This document shows, one piece after another, positions 54,201-63,233 of a stretch of DNA of 64,000 nt. The DNA is taken from assembly GCA_946965045.2 (NCBI GenBank), contig OX337237.1, positions 2,046,001 to 2,110,000 on the forward strand. Reading direction: 5' to 3'. This stretch comes from Epithemia pelagica (Eukaryota > Bacillariophyta > Bacillariophyceae > Surirellales > Surirellaceae). Positions within the stretch are counted from its first letter, which is position 1. Every line of letters starts with the position of its first letter. The notes beneath the pieces are model-generated. The model was not told the origin of the DNA and did not search any database. It saw only the letters and a program-made list of their open reading frames with translations. The position numbers and the translations under genes are program-made.

Positions 54201-55983
54201 GTTTCTTCTTCAGGAAGCGAAATCTCCCCAAACCACGTGATTTCTGTTTTTCTTTGGGTTGTTTCTCATGTTTTCGCGTCTGATATAATTTTCGAAGAGC
54301 TATCAGATGGAAGCTTTGCAAGGCTTCAAGAGGAAGGAGCTCTTCTAACGACAGCAACTCTTCCGATTCAGCGTCGGACAAACCAGCATGGAAGCCATTG
54401 TTGCCACTTGCAACGATCGAATTACCCGATATACGATGCTTGTTTTTTCTTTGGACAAGTTCGATGTACCGAGAGCGGTTCTGACAGATAACGAGAATGT
54501 CCTTCCATGGACGGGAAGTCGGTCTGGCCGTTACGCAGCCAATGGCATATTGCCACCATGCCCTGGGATTTTCCTTCGGTGTGTCCTGTGGACGTTGTCG
54601 CAACATAGTGTCGAATCGCTGTTGACGTTGAATTGCTGCACGCAGTAAATTGTATTGTTTGTATTGATGAGGTCTTAAAGAAAAGTCCCAGTGAAAAGGA
54701 ACAACATCTGCAGAGCAGGATATTGGACCAGGTGAAGTTCGATCACTTGCGCGAACACGAATTTCAGCATCTAGGTCTTTGCAAACATATACGTGTGGAT
54801 AAGTTGCCGAAGTTGTATCGTCCAAAAGAGCAGAAGGAGGTGGTGCACCCAGTGACTGGCGAATTGCTCCACCTGGCTCTTGCTGACGAGAGAGTGATTC
54901 CATGGCAGCTGCGACCCGGGATCTCCATTTGTCGGCAGACAGTTTTTGCTTCTGGCTGCGACATCCTTTCATTAGGTCAGTTTCGGCCAACAGTATCGGT
55001 GGTCCTTGATCCCAGTACATACTGAGTTTGGAAAAATATCCAATCTTATTATTCTTGACAACATAGGGGTTGGGACCAAGGTTGCCCCTTACAGACGACA
55101 TTTGCGAACCATCGAGTGGATTTTTCGTGTCGTGACTTCCTGCTTTCCACTCTTCATTGGCGGTTCGAACAACCAGAGACTCCAACGTAAAACCAAACGA
55201 GAAAGCGTGTTCTTCAAGTAAAAGCTCCCCTTGATGCTCAACGTCACTCTTCGCGGTTTCATCCTTTCGTTGAGGGGCATCGTGGTTGAAATCAAGACCC
55301 CGCTCAGGTACCTCCACCCGAATATGAACGTCGTACATGCTTGCTTCCATGTTTCGCATCATTTTCTCTCTTATCTTGACCTTCCAATCACGTGGTAATT
55401 CCGGAAGATCATTGCCATCTGTATGAAAGAGCCATTCTTCACTTTCTTTGTCCTCGAAAAGAAGGCTTTCCTCACCGTCCGCGTGGGTATTTTGGCCCTG
55501 GTGTTGCTTCTTTTTGAGCATATCTCTTTTGACCTCTTCCACAGCTCTTTGAACCCGCTTCATTGGAGGTCCTCCTTCCTCTGCATATCGTCCGTTCCAA
55601 AAATTTCTTTCCAATCTGGAGAGTAGTAATCTCTTCAACCGAGTTTTCAGCGCACATTGGGGATCCATTTTCGTTCCGGCGCCATATTTCTTGTGAGCTG
55701 TCAAGGGAACCAACGGAACGCACACCATGTGAACTCCTTCCAAAATCATCTTGGACGACTCTTGTTCGAGTTTATTCCACGGAATGATTACATTGATTGA
55801 CTGCACCGAGCATGAAAGAACTCCAAAGGATGTTGATTGCAGCCCAACGGCATTTAGAACATGTGAACCAATCATGTCTCCATCAAGTTGTACATTTTCA
55901 AGCTTGACACGACCACGCAACGCAGCAATTTTCAAATTCTCTTTGGACATATTAAGAATATACTCTCCAAAGAGTTCTTCCAT
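45202..55983 (-). CDS. VPS13: VPS13-family bridge-like lipid transfer protein, four exons
   Basis: Exons on the minus strand: 55983-52188, 52122-47246, 47173-45929 and 45864-45202. Joined they give exactly 3527 codons (3526 residues) with no stop. The start is MEELFGEYILN at 55983; the frame is open upstream to 56085 without another ATG. The chorein N-terminus (MSKENLKIAALRGRVKLENV) is followed by a long beta-rich rod, a VAB-like region in exon 2 (WDPATDNQGNVCVVIRSHL, with repeats), then LHLHPVRLSLTF and the VPS13 C-terminal region (RVILTHYSSQLTKQIFGIL). A PH-like domain follows (IPSHLIIASHQCLWAIDRRS). VPS13 proteins move bulk lipid at membrane contact sites. Exon 4 adds about 220 residues after the PH-like domain that I cannot assign. 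Three introns of 72, 65 and 64 nt are canonical GT-AG. Confidence 0.88.
45865..45928 (-). other. VPS13 intron 3 (64 nt, phase 0)
   Basis: Donor GTGAGT after GAGAAAATG, acceptor GTCGTTTAG before GGTAATTCT. Connects the PH-like region to the last exon in frame. Unspliced translation stops 11 codons later. Confidence 0.75.
47174..47245 (-). other. VPS13 intron 2 (72 nt, phase 0)
   Basis: Donor GTACGC after TTCGAACAG, acceptor GCGTTCAG before CTGCATTTGCATCC. Restores the conserved LHLHPV segment of VPS13. Confidence 0.85.
52123..52187 (-). other. VPS13 intron 1 (65 nt, phase 1)
   Basis: Donor GTAAGA after CTCGGAG, acceptor CTTTGACAG before CGCGTGAC. Joining gives an Ala codon and keeps the frame. 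Confidence 0.8.
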
Positions 55984-56424
55984 TCCTGTTGACAAAGCGG
56001 TGTAAAGATCAACATGTGAGCGACGAATCTCTTCATTGGAAGAAAACAAAAGGCGGCAACATCGTGAGATGATGTTTTTTCTCACCGGCGATGACCACCT
56101 GCTTCGCCATGGTTTCAGAACGATCTGATTAGGTTTCGAAATACTGTGAAATAGAGCAATTGCCAGCTTGCTTTCATATGTTCATAGCGTTATCGGTAAA
56201 TTTCATGGTCTAACAACGATGTTGAGATGAAAACTCGGCACAAAGATGAGAAGACGAGCCGACAGCCTCGACTCCCATTGACTTAGGAGTTTCGTAACGG
56301 AAAACAATTTGCCGTTAAAAAGAAAACTTGTCACTACTTCGCGTCACGGCTCGTCGCAGCTCACCGCGCTTCACGACGAAGTGCTACATTTCATTGGATT
56401 GCGACCAACAAAAGGATTTATCAT
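55984..56424. other. Region between VPS13 start and the HMG-box locus
   Basis: 441 nt upstream of VPS13. The VPS13 frame is open to 56085 but without ATG. A short CG-rich direct repeat (GCGTCACGGCTCGTCGC, then CTCACCGCGCTTCACGAC) lies near 56340-56375. No gene. Confidence 0.45.
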
Positions 56425-56934
56425 TTAACGGTAAATAACGCTTACACGCTCACTGTTTAGCAACTTATGGGAATGCATGTTTTTATGGCCACCATGGGCT
56501 GTTGGAGGCTGTTGGACATGCGGAACGGTTGACCCTGAGGATTCGTCCTGCTGGAAGAATGCGGCAAACTCTTTTGGGTCCGTGGGGTTCAGAAGTTGCG
56601 CGGACAGGTCAAGTGTTTCGGATGATTGCCGAATACAGATGCCCTGGCTAATACGGGATGGTTGCGGTATTAAGTTGACAGAACCAGTTATGTGCTGATT
56701 GGGAACGAAAGGACGACCAACAAATGGCTCTAGCCCTTCTCGTACCGTATAAGCTGCCGACACTGATGAGCTAGCACTACCGTGAGCATCACTTTGACTC
56801 ACAGGACAAGCCCCCGGAGACGACTGAGATAGCGCCTTAACATGGCCTGGAGTGCCTCCTTCACCTTGCCCTGCATTATTGCCTACAATGCCAAGTGACT
56901 GAGAGTATTGACCGTGTGCTTGAATGGATTCCAT
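56425..56934 (-). CDS. Probable frame-shifted C-terminal part of the HMG-box gene
   Basis: 169 codons from an ATG at 56934 that overlaps the end of the HMG frame by 52 bp in another register. The product is Gln/Ser/Pro-rich with no domain, as is common downstream of HMG boxes in regulatory proteins. I found no GT-AG intron that would link the two frames. Either a one-base frame change (natural or assembly) joins them or this is a non-coding open frame. Confidence 0.4.
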   Translation of the reverse strand: MESIQAHGQYSQSLGIVGNNAGQGEGGTPGHVKALSQSSPGACPVSQSDAHGSASSSVSAAYTVREGLEPFVGRPFVPNQHITGSVNLIPQPSRISQGICIRQSSETLDLSAQLLNPTDPKEFAAFFQQDESSGSTVPHVQQPPTAHGGHKNMHSHKLLNSERVSVIYR

Positions 56935-57374
56935 CGAGGATTGGGCATCCTAGCTGCAGGTTTGCTGTCATTCTCGCGTTCTGCGTTGATCTCCTTGTTT
57001 GTTGTGTGCCAGATGTCCATTTCTCGGTAGTAGCGCTGCTTATCTTTTTCCGCTAGAAGCACATAGGGGGCTTTCTCATCTTGACTTATTGACTTCCACC
57101 TCCTGGCAACGGCACGAGCCATTTCTGCAAAACCGATTTTCCCTTGAACATTCAAAGAACCATGTTGTTCACCAATGGCTTGGAGCATTTTTCGCCTCTC
57201 GTCTTGAAAAAAGAAGTTGTAGGCATTCAAGGGGCGTTGAGGTCGCTCTGAAAATTTAAAAGAGGATTCCATCTCTTGCTTTCCTCCATCTTCGGTGGAA
57301 CTCTGACTGACTGCGTGAGTAGCAGATGTAGATCGATGGAGCGGTTCCCGCTGCTGCCCCAGGCTGGATGACAT
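56883..57374 (-). CDS. HMG-box protein
   Basis: 163 residues from the ATG at 57374 (MSSSLGQQREPLHR); a GTG upstream is rejected. The HMG box spans about residues 45-117: RPQRPLNAYNFFFQDERRKM, then GFAEMARAVARRWKSISQDE, then APYVLLAEKDKQRYYREMD. Pro, Tyr, Trp and the Lys/Arg pattern of the L-shaped DNA-bending fold are present. Between helix 1 and helix 2 lies a slightly long loop (GEQHGSLNVQGKI). HMG-box proteins bend DNA in chromatin or regulation. The C-terminus reads out of the box into a 30-residue tail ending LSHLAL and probably continues in the frame at 56425-56934. Confidence 0.8.
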   Translation of the reverse strand: MSSSLGQQREPLHRSTSATHAVSQSSTEDGGKQEMESSFKFSERPQRPLNAYNFFFQDERRKMLQAIGEQHGSLNVQGKIGFAEMARAVARRWKSISQDEKAPYVLLAEKDKQRYYREMDIWHTTNKEINAERENDSKPAARMPNPRWNPFKHTVNTLSHLAL

Positions 57375-59412
57375 GCACCACACCTTTTCGTACGTGTATT
57401 ATAGTGATTGAGATTCTCAGGAAAAAAGGAAAAGATCATGTCATTGAAAACTCCCTAGGATTGCCAGCCGTGAGATCCAACATCAAAATTGCGCACTGAA
57501 TGAATGTTAGAGGGGATCTCCCACACATTTCTGCTCAGTTTCTCACTGTTTTGTGGGGACATGGGGACTAATCACGCCTGAGCCTGTGCCAGCAGACACA
57601 CCAACTCCGGCTCAATAAGCTGTCCTTGACCTGTATTCATCATGCAGTTTTCATGATGTGGTACACTATGGGATGTCAGTGTGCGTTAATTAGAAAACTC
57701 AGACTCAGGACTCAGATCTTGATCCCTTCCTTGAGGAAATCGATACAGAATCGAGAATGCAGCATGCAGCATACTTCGCAAAGGTTAAAGGGCGTCTGCC
57801 CAAACAGGAATGTGGTGAGTGTTAGGTTTTAGAGGCTGTACCAAAGCCTCAGCAGACAGAGAGCAAAGAGGACAATCAGGAGTCACCAACTACGTAGCCA
57901 ATTCCCCACGGGTCAAGGAAAAGGCCAACAACTACTAGGAGAGTAGGTAGGACACAAAGAGATGTGATGAATGGTGAGATTTTAGATTGCGAGCTTTATT
58001 CTAGATTTGTATGTCTTTCCCCATGGCTGTCTTTGCTGCCACATTAGGTTATTATCCCCAGTACTGGGTACAGAGATCCTACGTGCATTTCTTCCCAAAT
58101 GTACTAAGGCTACGAGGATCTACTGGGTCATATCTCTAATGTACCGTGGCTACGTATCCTGTACGTATCCTTGGATGATTGTCCATTTCCCAATGACCAC
58201 AGGTTCTCACATGTATCTTTGATTCTCACATGTAAGCCAATGTTGGTAGTCCCGTCATGGTCAATGGCGCCAATCTCGTCTTCTATTGCATACCTAGAGA
58301 ACTAGTTATGATAGTTCGAGTCTTGTCTACGGTGTGTTAAGTGAATCAACCACAAGAAGGTGTACTCCTTATCGAGACGACTCGATCGGACAGTACCCTT
58401 CGGGATGGAACGGCTGAGTTCAGTGATCACGCAAAACGCAACCAGAGTGTTGAGTGTTGAAGTTCTACTTGACTGTTTTACACTTTTAAGCTTAAATTAA
58501 CAACTTTTAACTTTTTTCATGAAAGTCAAGTCAATTTCCAGCCGAGATCCCATGACTTTTCTCTTTTCTCAGTGAAATCAAGTTGGACAGCACCACATTT
58601 TCAACTTTGACTTAACGGTTTTCATGAAGTCAAGTTCTGAACTATGACCTTCCAACGTCAGCGTGTGCTGCGACTTCTACCATTACTTGTATCTCGAATC
58701 GTGGAAGTCAATAATATCTTAGTTTCTGACTTCTGACTTTAAGTCGACTTTTCTTTCTGAAAAAGTAAAAAGTCAATTTGCAGAACTTTTGTGGCAGTTG
58801 AATTGTTCCTTTTTCAAGAATTTGTTGAATTTGTGTGTTCCAAGATCTCTAGTAGAGGTCGGTCCCGCAGCAGCTCATCTCTGCTGGAGTGCGCTGGAGA
58901 GGTCTCTGCTGGAACTAGGTATGCGCATCCGCTGGAGATAAGACTACCTGTGCTACCATGATAAAAATGCCTAGCTAGGGGAGTACTCCTAGTAACTACT
59001 CCTAGAGCACTTATCTTGTATCTTGGTGAGAGCTTTCCTTTCCAGTGGTGGAATAGTTGCTTGGTCTCCAGCAGAATCTTTTTGTTTTGTTGCCATGTCA
59101 ATATTATCTCCTTTCAAGAATACACTGATAGGTGTCCTCTTACAGAACCTTCATTTTTGGGGGTGTGCTTCAGACTGCTATCCATATTGCACTCTTCCAC
59201 AGTTGAAGAGTCATCATTGTTATTGCAATCAGACACTTTGGAAGGCTGTGTGGAGCAAATGAATGACACAGAGGGACCAGTATGAAACTAACAAATGAGA
59301 AAGGATAAAAGTGACCAGTGCAGAGAAAAGAGTACGGTGACTAACGTATACACGCAACAGAAAATCTTTGCTGGGGATTCTCTAGCGCTGAAGATGCGTG
59401 ACTGCTTACTGC
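57375..59412. other. Two-kilobase gene-free region
   Basis: No frame longer than about 95 codons and none with recognisable content. The part from 58440 to 58800 is AT-rich and repeats AAGTCAA and its complement many times, possibly a worn repeat. Around 58970-59010 short palindromic CTACTCCTAG/GGAGTACTCC motifs occur. Confidence 0.5.
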
Positions 59413-59415
59413 TTA

Positions 59416-59935
59416 GGCCGTTCCTATAGCATCGACAAAACCAAACCTGAAGGGTGACACGTCACTAAAAACCCGGAAATATGACGTCAAATCCGGGTTT
59501 TCTGTCATTTCAGGTTTTGCAACGACAAAAGCTGAGCGCAGGTTTTGTAATTTTTTTAACCCTCCAAACCAATTTTTACCATTAGGGATAATCCGAAATG
59601 ACATTAGGGATAGTGTTTCATCTATGCTAGTGTATGTTTTTCCTACAGAAATGACAAATGACGGTTACTATATGCGCGGTGCGCGTTCGACTTCAACGGT
59701 CACCCTAACCCCAATGAGGCTACATGAAACATGCGGGCTTGATGTCCTACTTTCAAAACTTTTAGTATTCAACTATTAATAGTGAATATGGGGACTGTTG
59801 GGGGCCTTGGGGGAATGCAGCGCGGAATCGGGTTTTGGTTTTGCCGGTGCTATAGGACGGCGAAACGCGCCAAAACTGAATTTAGTGATGACGTCACGCT
59901 TCAGGTTTGGTTTTGTCGATGCTAAAGGAACGGCC
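59416..59935. mobile_element. Harbinger-like miniature element with TTA target duplication
   Basis: Ends are GGCCGTTCCTATAGCATCGA at the left and its near reverse complement at the right. The inverted arms are about 50-60 bp. TTA flanks both sides (59413-59415 and 59936-59938). The 520-bp element has no transposase frame. A 3-bp TTA/TAA duplication is the hallmark of the PIF/Harbinger superfamily. An internal palindrome (AAAACCCGGA ... TCCGGGTTTT) lies near 59468-59502. Confidence 0.8.
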
Positions 59936-59938
59936 TTA

Positions 59939-60283
59939 CCGCAGAACCAAGAACTGACTTCAAAGTTAAAAGCTGAGTTGACTTCATTTATGGGCTGCCA
60001 ACCCGTAATTTGCAAATTCCAGACCCCCCATAGCCCTGGACCCCCCATTTAACTTCAGCGTACATCTCTCCCTCAATTTTTATCTGTAGGCTCTTGACCA
60101 ACTATAGGGTTACCCCCACATTCCTCACTCCTCACGTTCAAGCCTTTCTATCGCAATGGCTCACATAAGACGGGAGTGAATCAAAGAGGAGAAACAAGAG
60201 ATACCACATGATGGGTATTGTAGTTAGGGTTAAGGCTGCGCTTCGAAGCATAGCCTTTCTGGATTCTAGTTCATCCAACTTCT
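59939..60283. other. Spacer between the two miniature elements
   Basis: 345 nt, no gene. Near 60236-60272 AAGGCT ... AGCCTT forms an imperfect hairpin that may be another worn inverted-repeat end. Confidence 0.45.
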
Positions 60284-60286
60284 TTA

Positions 60287-61044
60287 GGCTATCTCCACCC
60301 GAGCGCCGCTATGCTGACGTATTGGGGCTTTCTGATTGGCCTCGCTATCCGGATAGCGGATTAGCGGAGCCAAAGGGAAAAGAACTCCACGATCACCGTT
60401 AAAAGAACGCCGCTATCGTACGCATTGCGCATATGCCCTCTCTTGTTTCGGTTAAAAAGGGGTGCGGCTTGCGGAATTCAAACAAGACAATCAACCAGAG
60501 CACCCAAAGCATAAACCAAAGATGGAGGACTTGTTGTTTTCCCTCTTCATTGTTGACTGTCATGGTGAATCATGTTGTTGTTCATGGCCAATGTAGATGT
60601 AGGTTGTAGGTTGCAGTCCAATCTTCCTATTGTATTCCCTGTCCGATTTCCGATTGATTGTCTGATAATCGAACACATCAATAGTTTGAATGATGCATTT
60701 GTTTGATTGTTGCATTCCTTCCGATCCGTGATCCTCGAATCATCTTGCTGTGCATGGTTCTTGTCCCATTGTAGGAAGTAGGGAACACAACAATGGAAAA
60801 AGAGATGGTAAGCGATCGTCACAAATCAATACGTGCCATTGCCATGTTTTCGACAAGAGAGATACTGTTGGCAGCGACGTTAATTTATTTATGCCGGCGG
60901 TTATATTTTGCTCCGCTATCCGCTATTTTCCCCGCTATTCCTGGCGGCAAAAATAGCGGGTAGCGGAGCTGTTTAGCGGTTAGAGGAGATGGTGGAGTTT
61001 GATAGCGGTTTTTGGACCTTTAGCGGCCCCGGGTGGAGATAGCC
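60287..61044. mobile_element. Second Harbinger-like miniature element, different family, TTA target duplication
   Basis: The left end GGCTATCTCCACCCG is matched by the reverse complement CGGGTGGAGATAGCC at 61030-61044. TTA flanks it at 60284-60286 and 61045-61047. The element is 758 bp without transposase. Internal sequence is rich in TAGCGG/CCGCTA motifs, especially near both ends. Arms and interior are unlike the element at 59416, so it is a separate family. Confidence 0.78.
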
Positions 61045-61133
61045 TTACACCCCCGATGTTGAACATGAAAGTTACTATGAAATTTAAATTGTGATGATTG
61101 AAAATTGCCGGCCACCAAAGTCGATTCATTTGC

Positions 61134-61301
61134 TTCGGATGATGGGCAGACGACTATGTCATTCATGACTGAATCCAAGACTCAGATCCAATTTGCAATG
61201 GATACTCCAATGGAGTCGACTTGGACTCCAGAGATACTAGGGGTAGCTATGATGGCAACCAAACTGGAGTCGACATGGATCATACTTGATGCAATCAAGT
61301 A
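61134..61301 (+). repeat. Partial satellite unit left of the mariner element
   Basis: TTCGGATGATGGGCAGA...GCAATCAAG matches 63427-63594 and a later unit; it is the left part of a 360-370-bp unit interrupted at TA by the mariner element. Confidence 0.85.
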
Positions 61302-61335
61302 CTCCCTCCTGCCCAAAATTATCGCAACAAGTTAC
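61302..61335 (+). repeat. Mariner left terminal inverted repeat
   Basis: About 34 bp starting CTCCCTCCTGCCC; reverse complement of the right end. Confidence 0.9.
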
Positions 61336-61433
61336 TAAAAATGACGTAACTTCTCACGCGCAAGCCCGTTGGCGCTAAAAATTATATAGATCGATAGCTT
61401 ATTACACGACTCAAATTTCCATGTATAATTTAT

Positions 61434-62864
61434 ATGTTCCATCTCACAATCCTGGAGAGTTACAGGGAACTAAACGAGGTGAAAAAAGAAACTCAGACTT
61501 TGGCGTACCGGTTCTGGCCCTACAGGCATACCCAAGCCATGCCACCTTCAGGGGAGGCCCGCAAGGGGGTAAAGTACAAGGAATTGCGGAGAGAAGACCG
61601 CGGACGTGCCATGGCGATCCTTCTAACCTTCAATCTGAATGGCACCTTGCCCAGAGGTGTTTTGTCAGGCGTCGCTGAAATGTTTGGTGTGCATCGATCC
61701 ACCATAAGCCGACTTTGGGAGCGCGCGCAGAAATCGCGCGTGGAGAACGTAATTAACTCTCCTGAAATTTCATCCAATGCACGCGCGCGCGGAAGACTCC
61801 CTATTTGTTCTTCACCAGACGTTAGAGAAGCTGTTAAAAATGTCCCATTGATGAAGAGACGAACCCAGGAACAACTCTCTACCGTTCTGGGTATGTCAAG
61901 AAGCACAGTGCAGCGATTCGTGAAGAAAGGCACTCTACGATGCCATACCAACACCCTAAAACCCTTCCTCACTGAAACCAACATGATGGCAAGATACCTG
62001 ATGGCACAATCCTTTGTAAACCCCTTGAAACCCGGTGAGTACCAAGACATGATGGACATGATCCATGTCGATGAAAAGTGGTTTTTTGTGACGAAAGATG
62101 CACAGCGCTTTATCTTGACCGACGATGAAGAGGATCCACAGAGGACATGCAAACACAAGAGCCACATCACAAAGGTAATGTTCTTTTGTGCTGTGGCTCG
62201 TCCTCGCTTTATTCCAGCTATGAATCAATGGTGGGATGGTAAACTGGGCATCTGGCCCATTGGTGAGTGGGTCCCTGCGAAGAGGAGCAGCGTCAACAGG
62301 GAAAAGGGGACTATGGTATGGAAGAACATTACTGTTAACAGAGAGGTCTACAGGGATTTACTTGTGGAAAAACTAATGCCAGCAATATTGGAGAAGTGGC
62401 CACAAGCAGACAGAAACAAGAGAACCATAAGGATTCAACAGGATGGCGCCAAGTCCCATATCAAGGATGGAGACATGTACTTTGTGGAGTTCCTGAGATC
62501 CATGAAAGAGTTGGGAGTGAGGGCAGAGTTCTTTACACAAGCTCCCAACAGCCCAGACACAAACATTTGTGATCTGGGCTTTTTCAGGGCTATCCAGAGT
62601 CATGGTTTGATTGTTGGGTCGAGCGAGGCACAGCTGCTTGAATCTGTACAGAATGCTTTTGATTCCTATCCAAGAGACAGACTAAACCACACATGGCTCA
62701 CCCTCCAATCTTGCTTCAATGAAATCATTAAAGCAGGAGGAGGGAATGACTACAAAATACCCCACATGAATAAACAGGGGCTGGAGAGGAGAGGGGAGCT
62801 TCCCCATGTGCTGCCAGTTGCAGACGACCTCTGCAGCCCTACAAGCAGCAATCTGCAAGACTAG
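61434..62864 (+). CDS. Mariner-like transposase
   Basis: 476 residues, ATG at 61434, single exon, no break. Two helix-turn-helix segments (about 77-96, VAEMFGVHRSTISRLW, and about 144-162, QEQLSTVLGMSRSTVQRF) would bind the terminal repeats. The catalytic triad is D213 in MIHVDEKWFF, D337 in IQQDGAKSHI and D380 in PNSPDTNICDLGFFRAIQS. The DLGFFRAIQS ending is typical of plant-type mariner-like transposases. By my count 42 residues separate the last two acidic residues, against 39 in a plant-type DD39D protein counted the same way. It cuts and pastes at TA dinucleotides. All motifs are present, so it may be active. Confidence 0.9.
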   Translation: MFHLTILESYRELNEVKKETQTLAYRFWPYRHTQAMPPSGEARKGVKYKELRREDRGRAMAILLTFNLNGTLPRGVLSGVAEMFGVHRSTISRLWERAQKSRVENVINSPEISSNARARGRLPICSSPDVREAVKNVPLMKRRTQEQLSTVLGMSRSTVQRFVKKGTLRCHTNTLKPFLTETNMMARYLMAQSFVNPLKPGEYQDMMDMIHVDEKWFFVTKDAQRFILTDDEEDPQRTCKHKSHITKVMFFCAVARPRFIPAMNQWWDGKLGIWPIGEWVPAKRSSVNREKGTMVWKNITVNREVYRDLLVEKLMPAILEKWPQADRNKRTIRIQQDGAKSHIKDGDMYFVEFLRSMKELGVRAEFFTQAPNSPDTNICDLGFFRAIQSHGLIVGSSEAQLLESVQNAFDSYPRDRLNHTWLTLQSCFNEIIKAGGGNDYKIPHMNKQGLERRGELPHVLPVADDLCSPTSSNLQD

Positions 62865-63199
62865 ACATTAATAGACTAGTCAAATGAATACCTGGTCGAC
62901 CTCCACTGAACCAGGAGGCGACCAGGGGCCACGGCCAATGATCGTCACCCTAGTAGGAGTAGGATCATTGTGTGTGTTGTGTCGTTGTTCCTGCCATTCG
63001 TGATTTTTCAGTGTTGGTGGTGGGAGATGAGTGAGGTCTTGTACCGTTGGGGAGTGACGATTGAAGGGCTGGATAGATTTTTTAGCACGTGTCACGGTGA
63101 ATGTTCATCTCCAAAATTCGACTCCGAATGAGCCGGCCATCCTCCTGTAGAAATGTACCAGGGCCTACGAGAGCTTTTTGTGCGACTACTATGACTAAA
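62865..63199. other. Non-coding 3' part of the mariner element
   Basis: 335 nt between the transposase stop and the right arm. No further gene. Contains GACCAGG/CCTGGTC segments near 62893-62925 that can pair. Confidence 0.5.
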
Positions 63200-63233
63200 A
63201 AAACTTGTTGCAATAATTTTGGGCAGGAGGGAG
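63200..63233 (-). repeat. Mariner right terminal inverted repeat
   Basis: Ends GGGCAGGAGGGAG next to TA; reverse complement of the left end. Confidence 0.9.

Larger units (their letters stand above)
61302..63233 (+). mobile_element. Apparently complete mariner-like element with TA duplication
   Basis: Left end CTCCCTCCTGCCCAAAATTA (from 61302), right end its reverse complement (to 63233), with about 34-bp arms differing at one or two positions. TA flanks both sides (61300-61301 and 63234-63235). The CTCCCTCC terminus is that of plant mariner/Stowaway-type elements. The 1932-bp element contains one uninterrupted transposase gene. Confidence 0.92.

Noticed and set aside
58440-58800. AAGTCAA-rich stretch as a regulatory cluster
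   Set aside because: Motifs are irregular, there is no gene nearby, and the AT-rich composition explains many of them.
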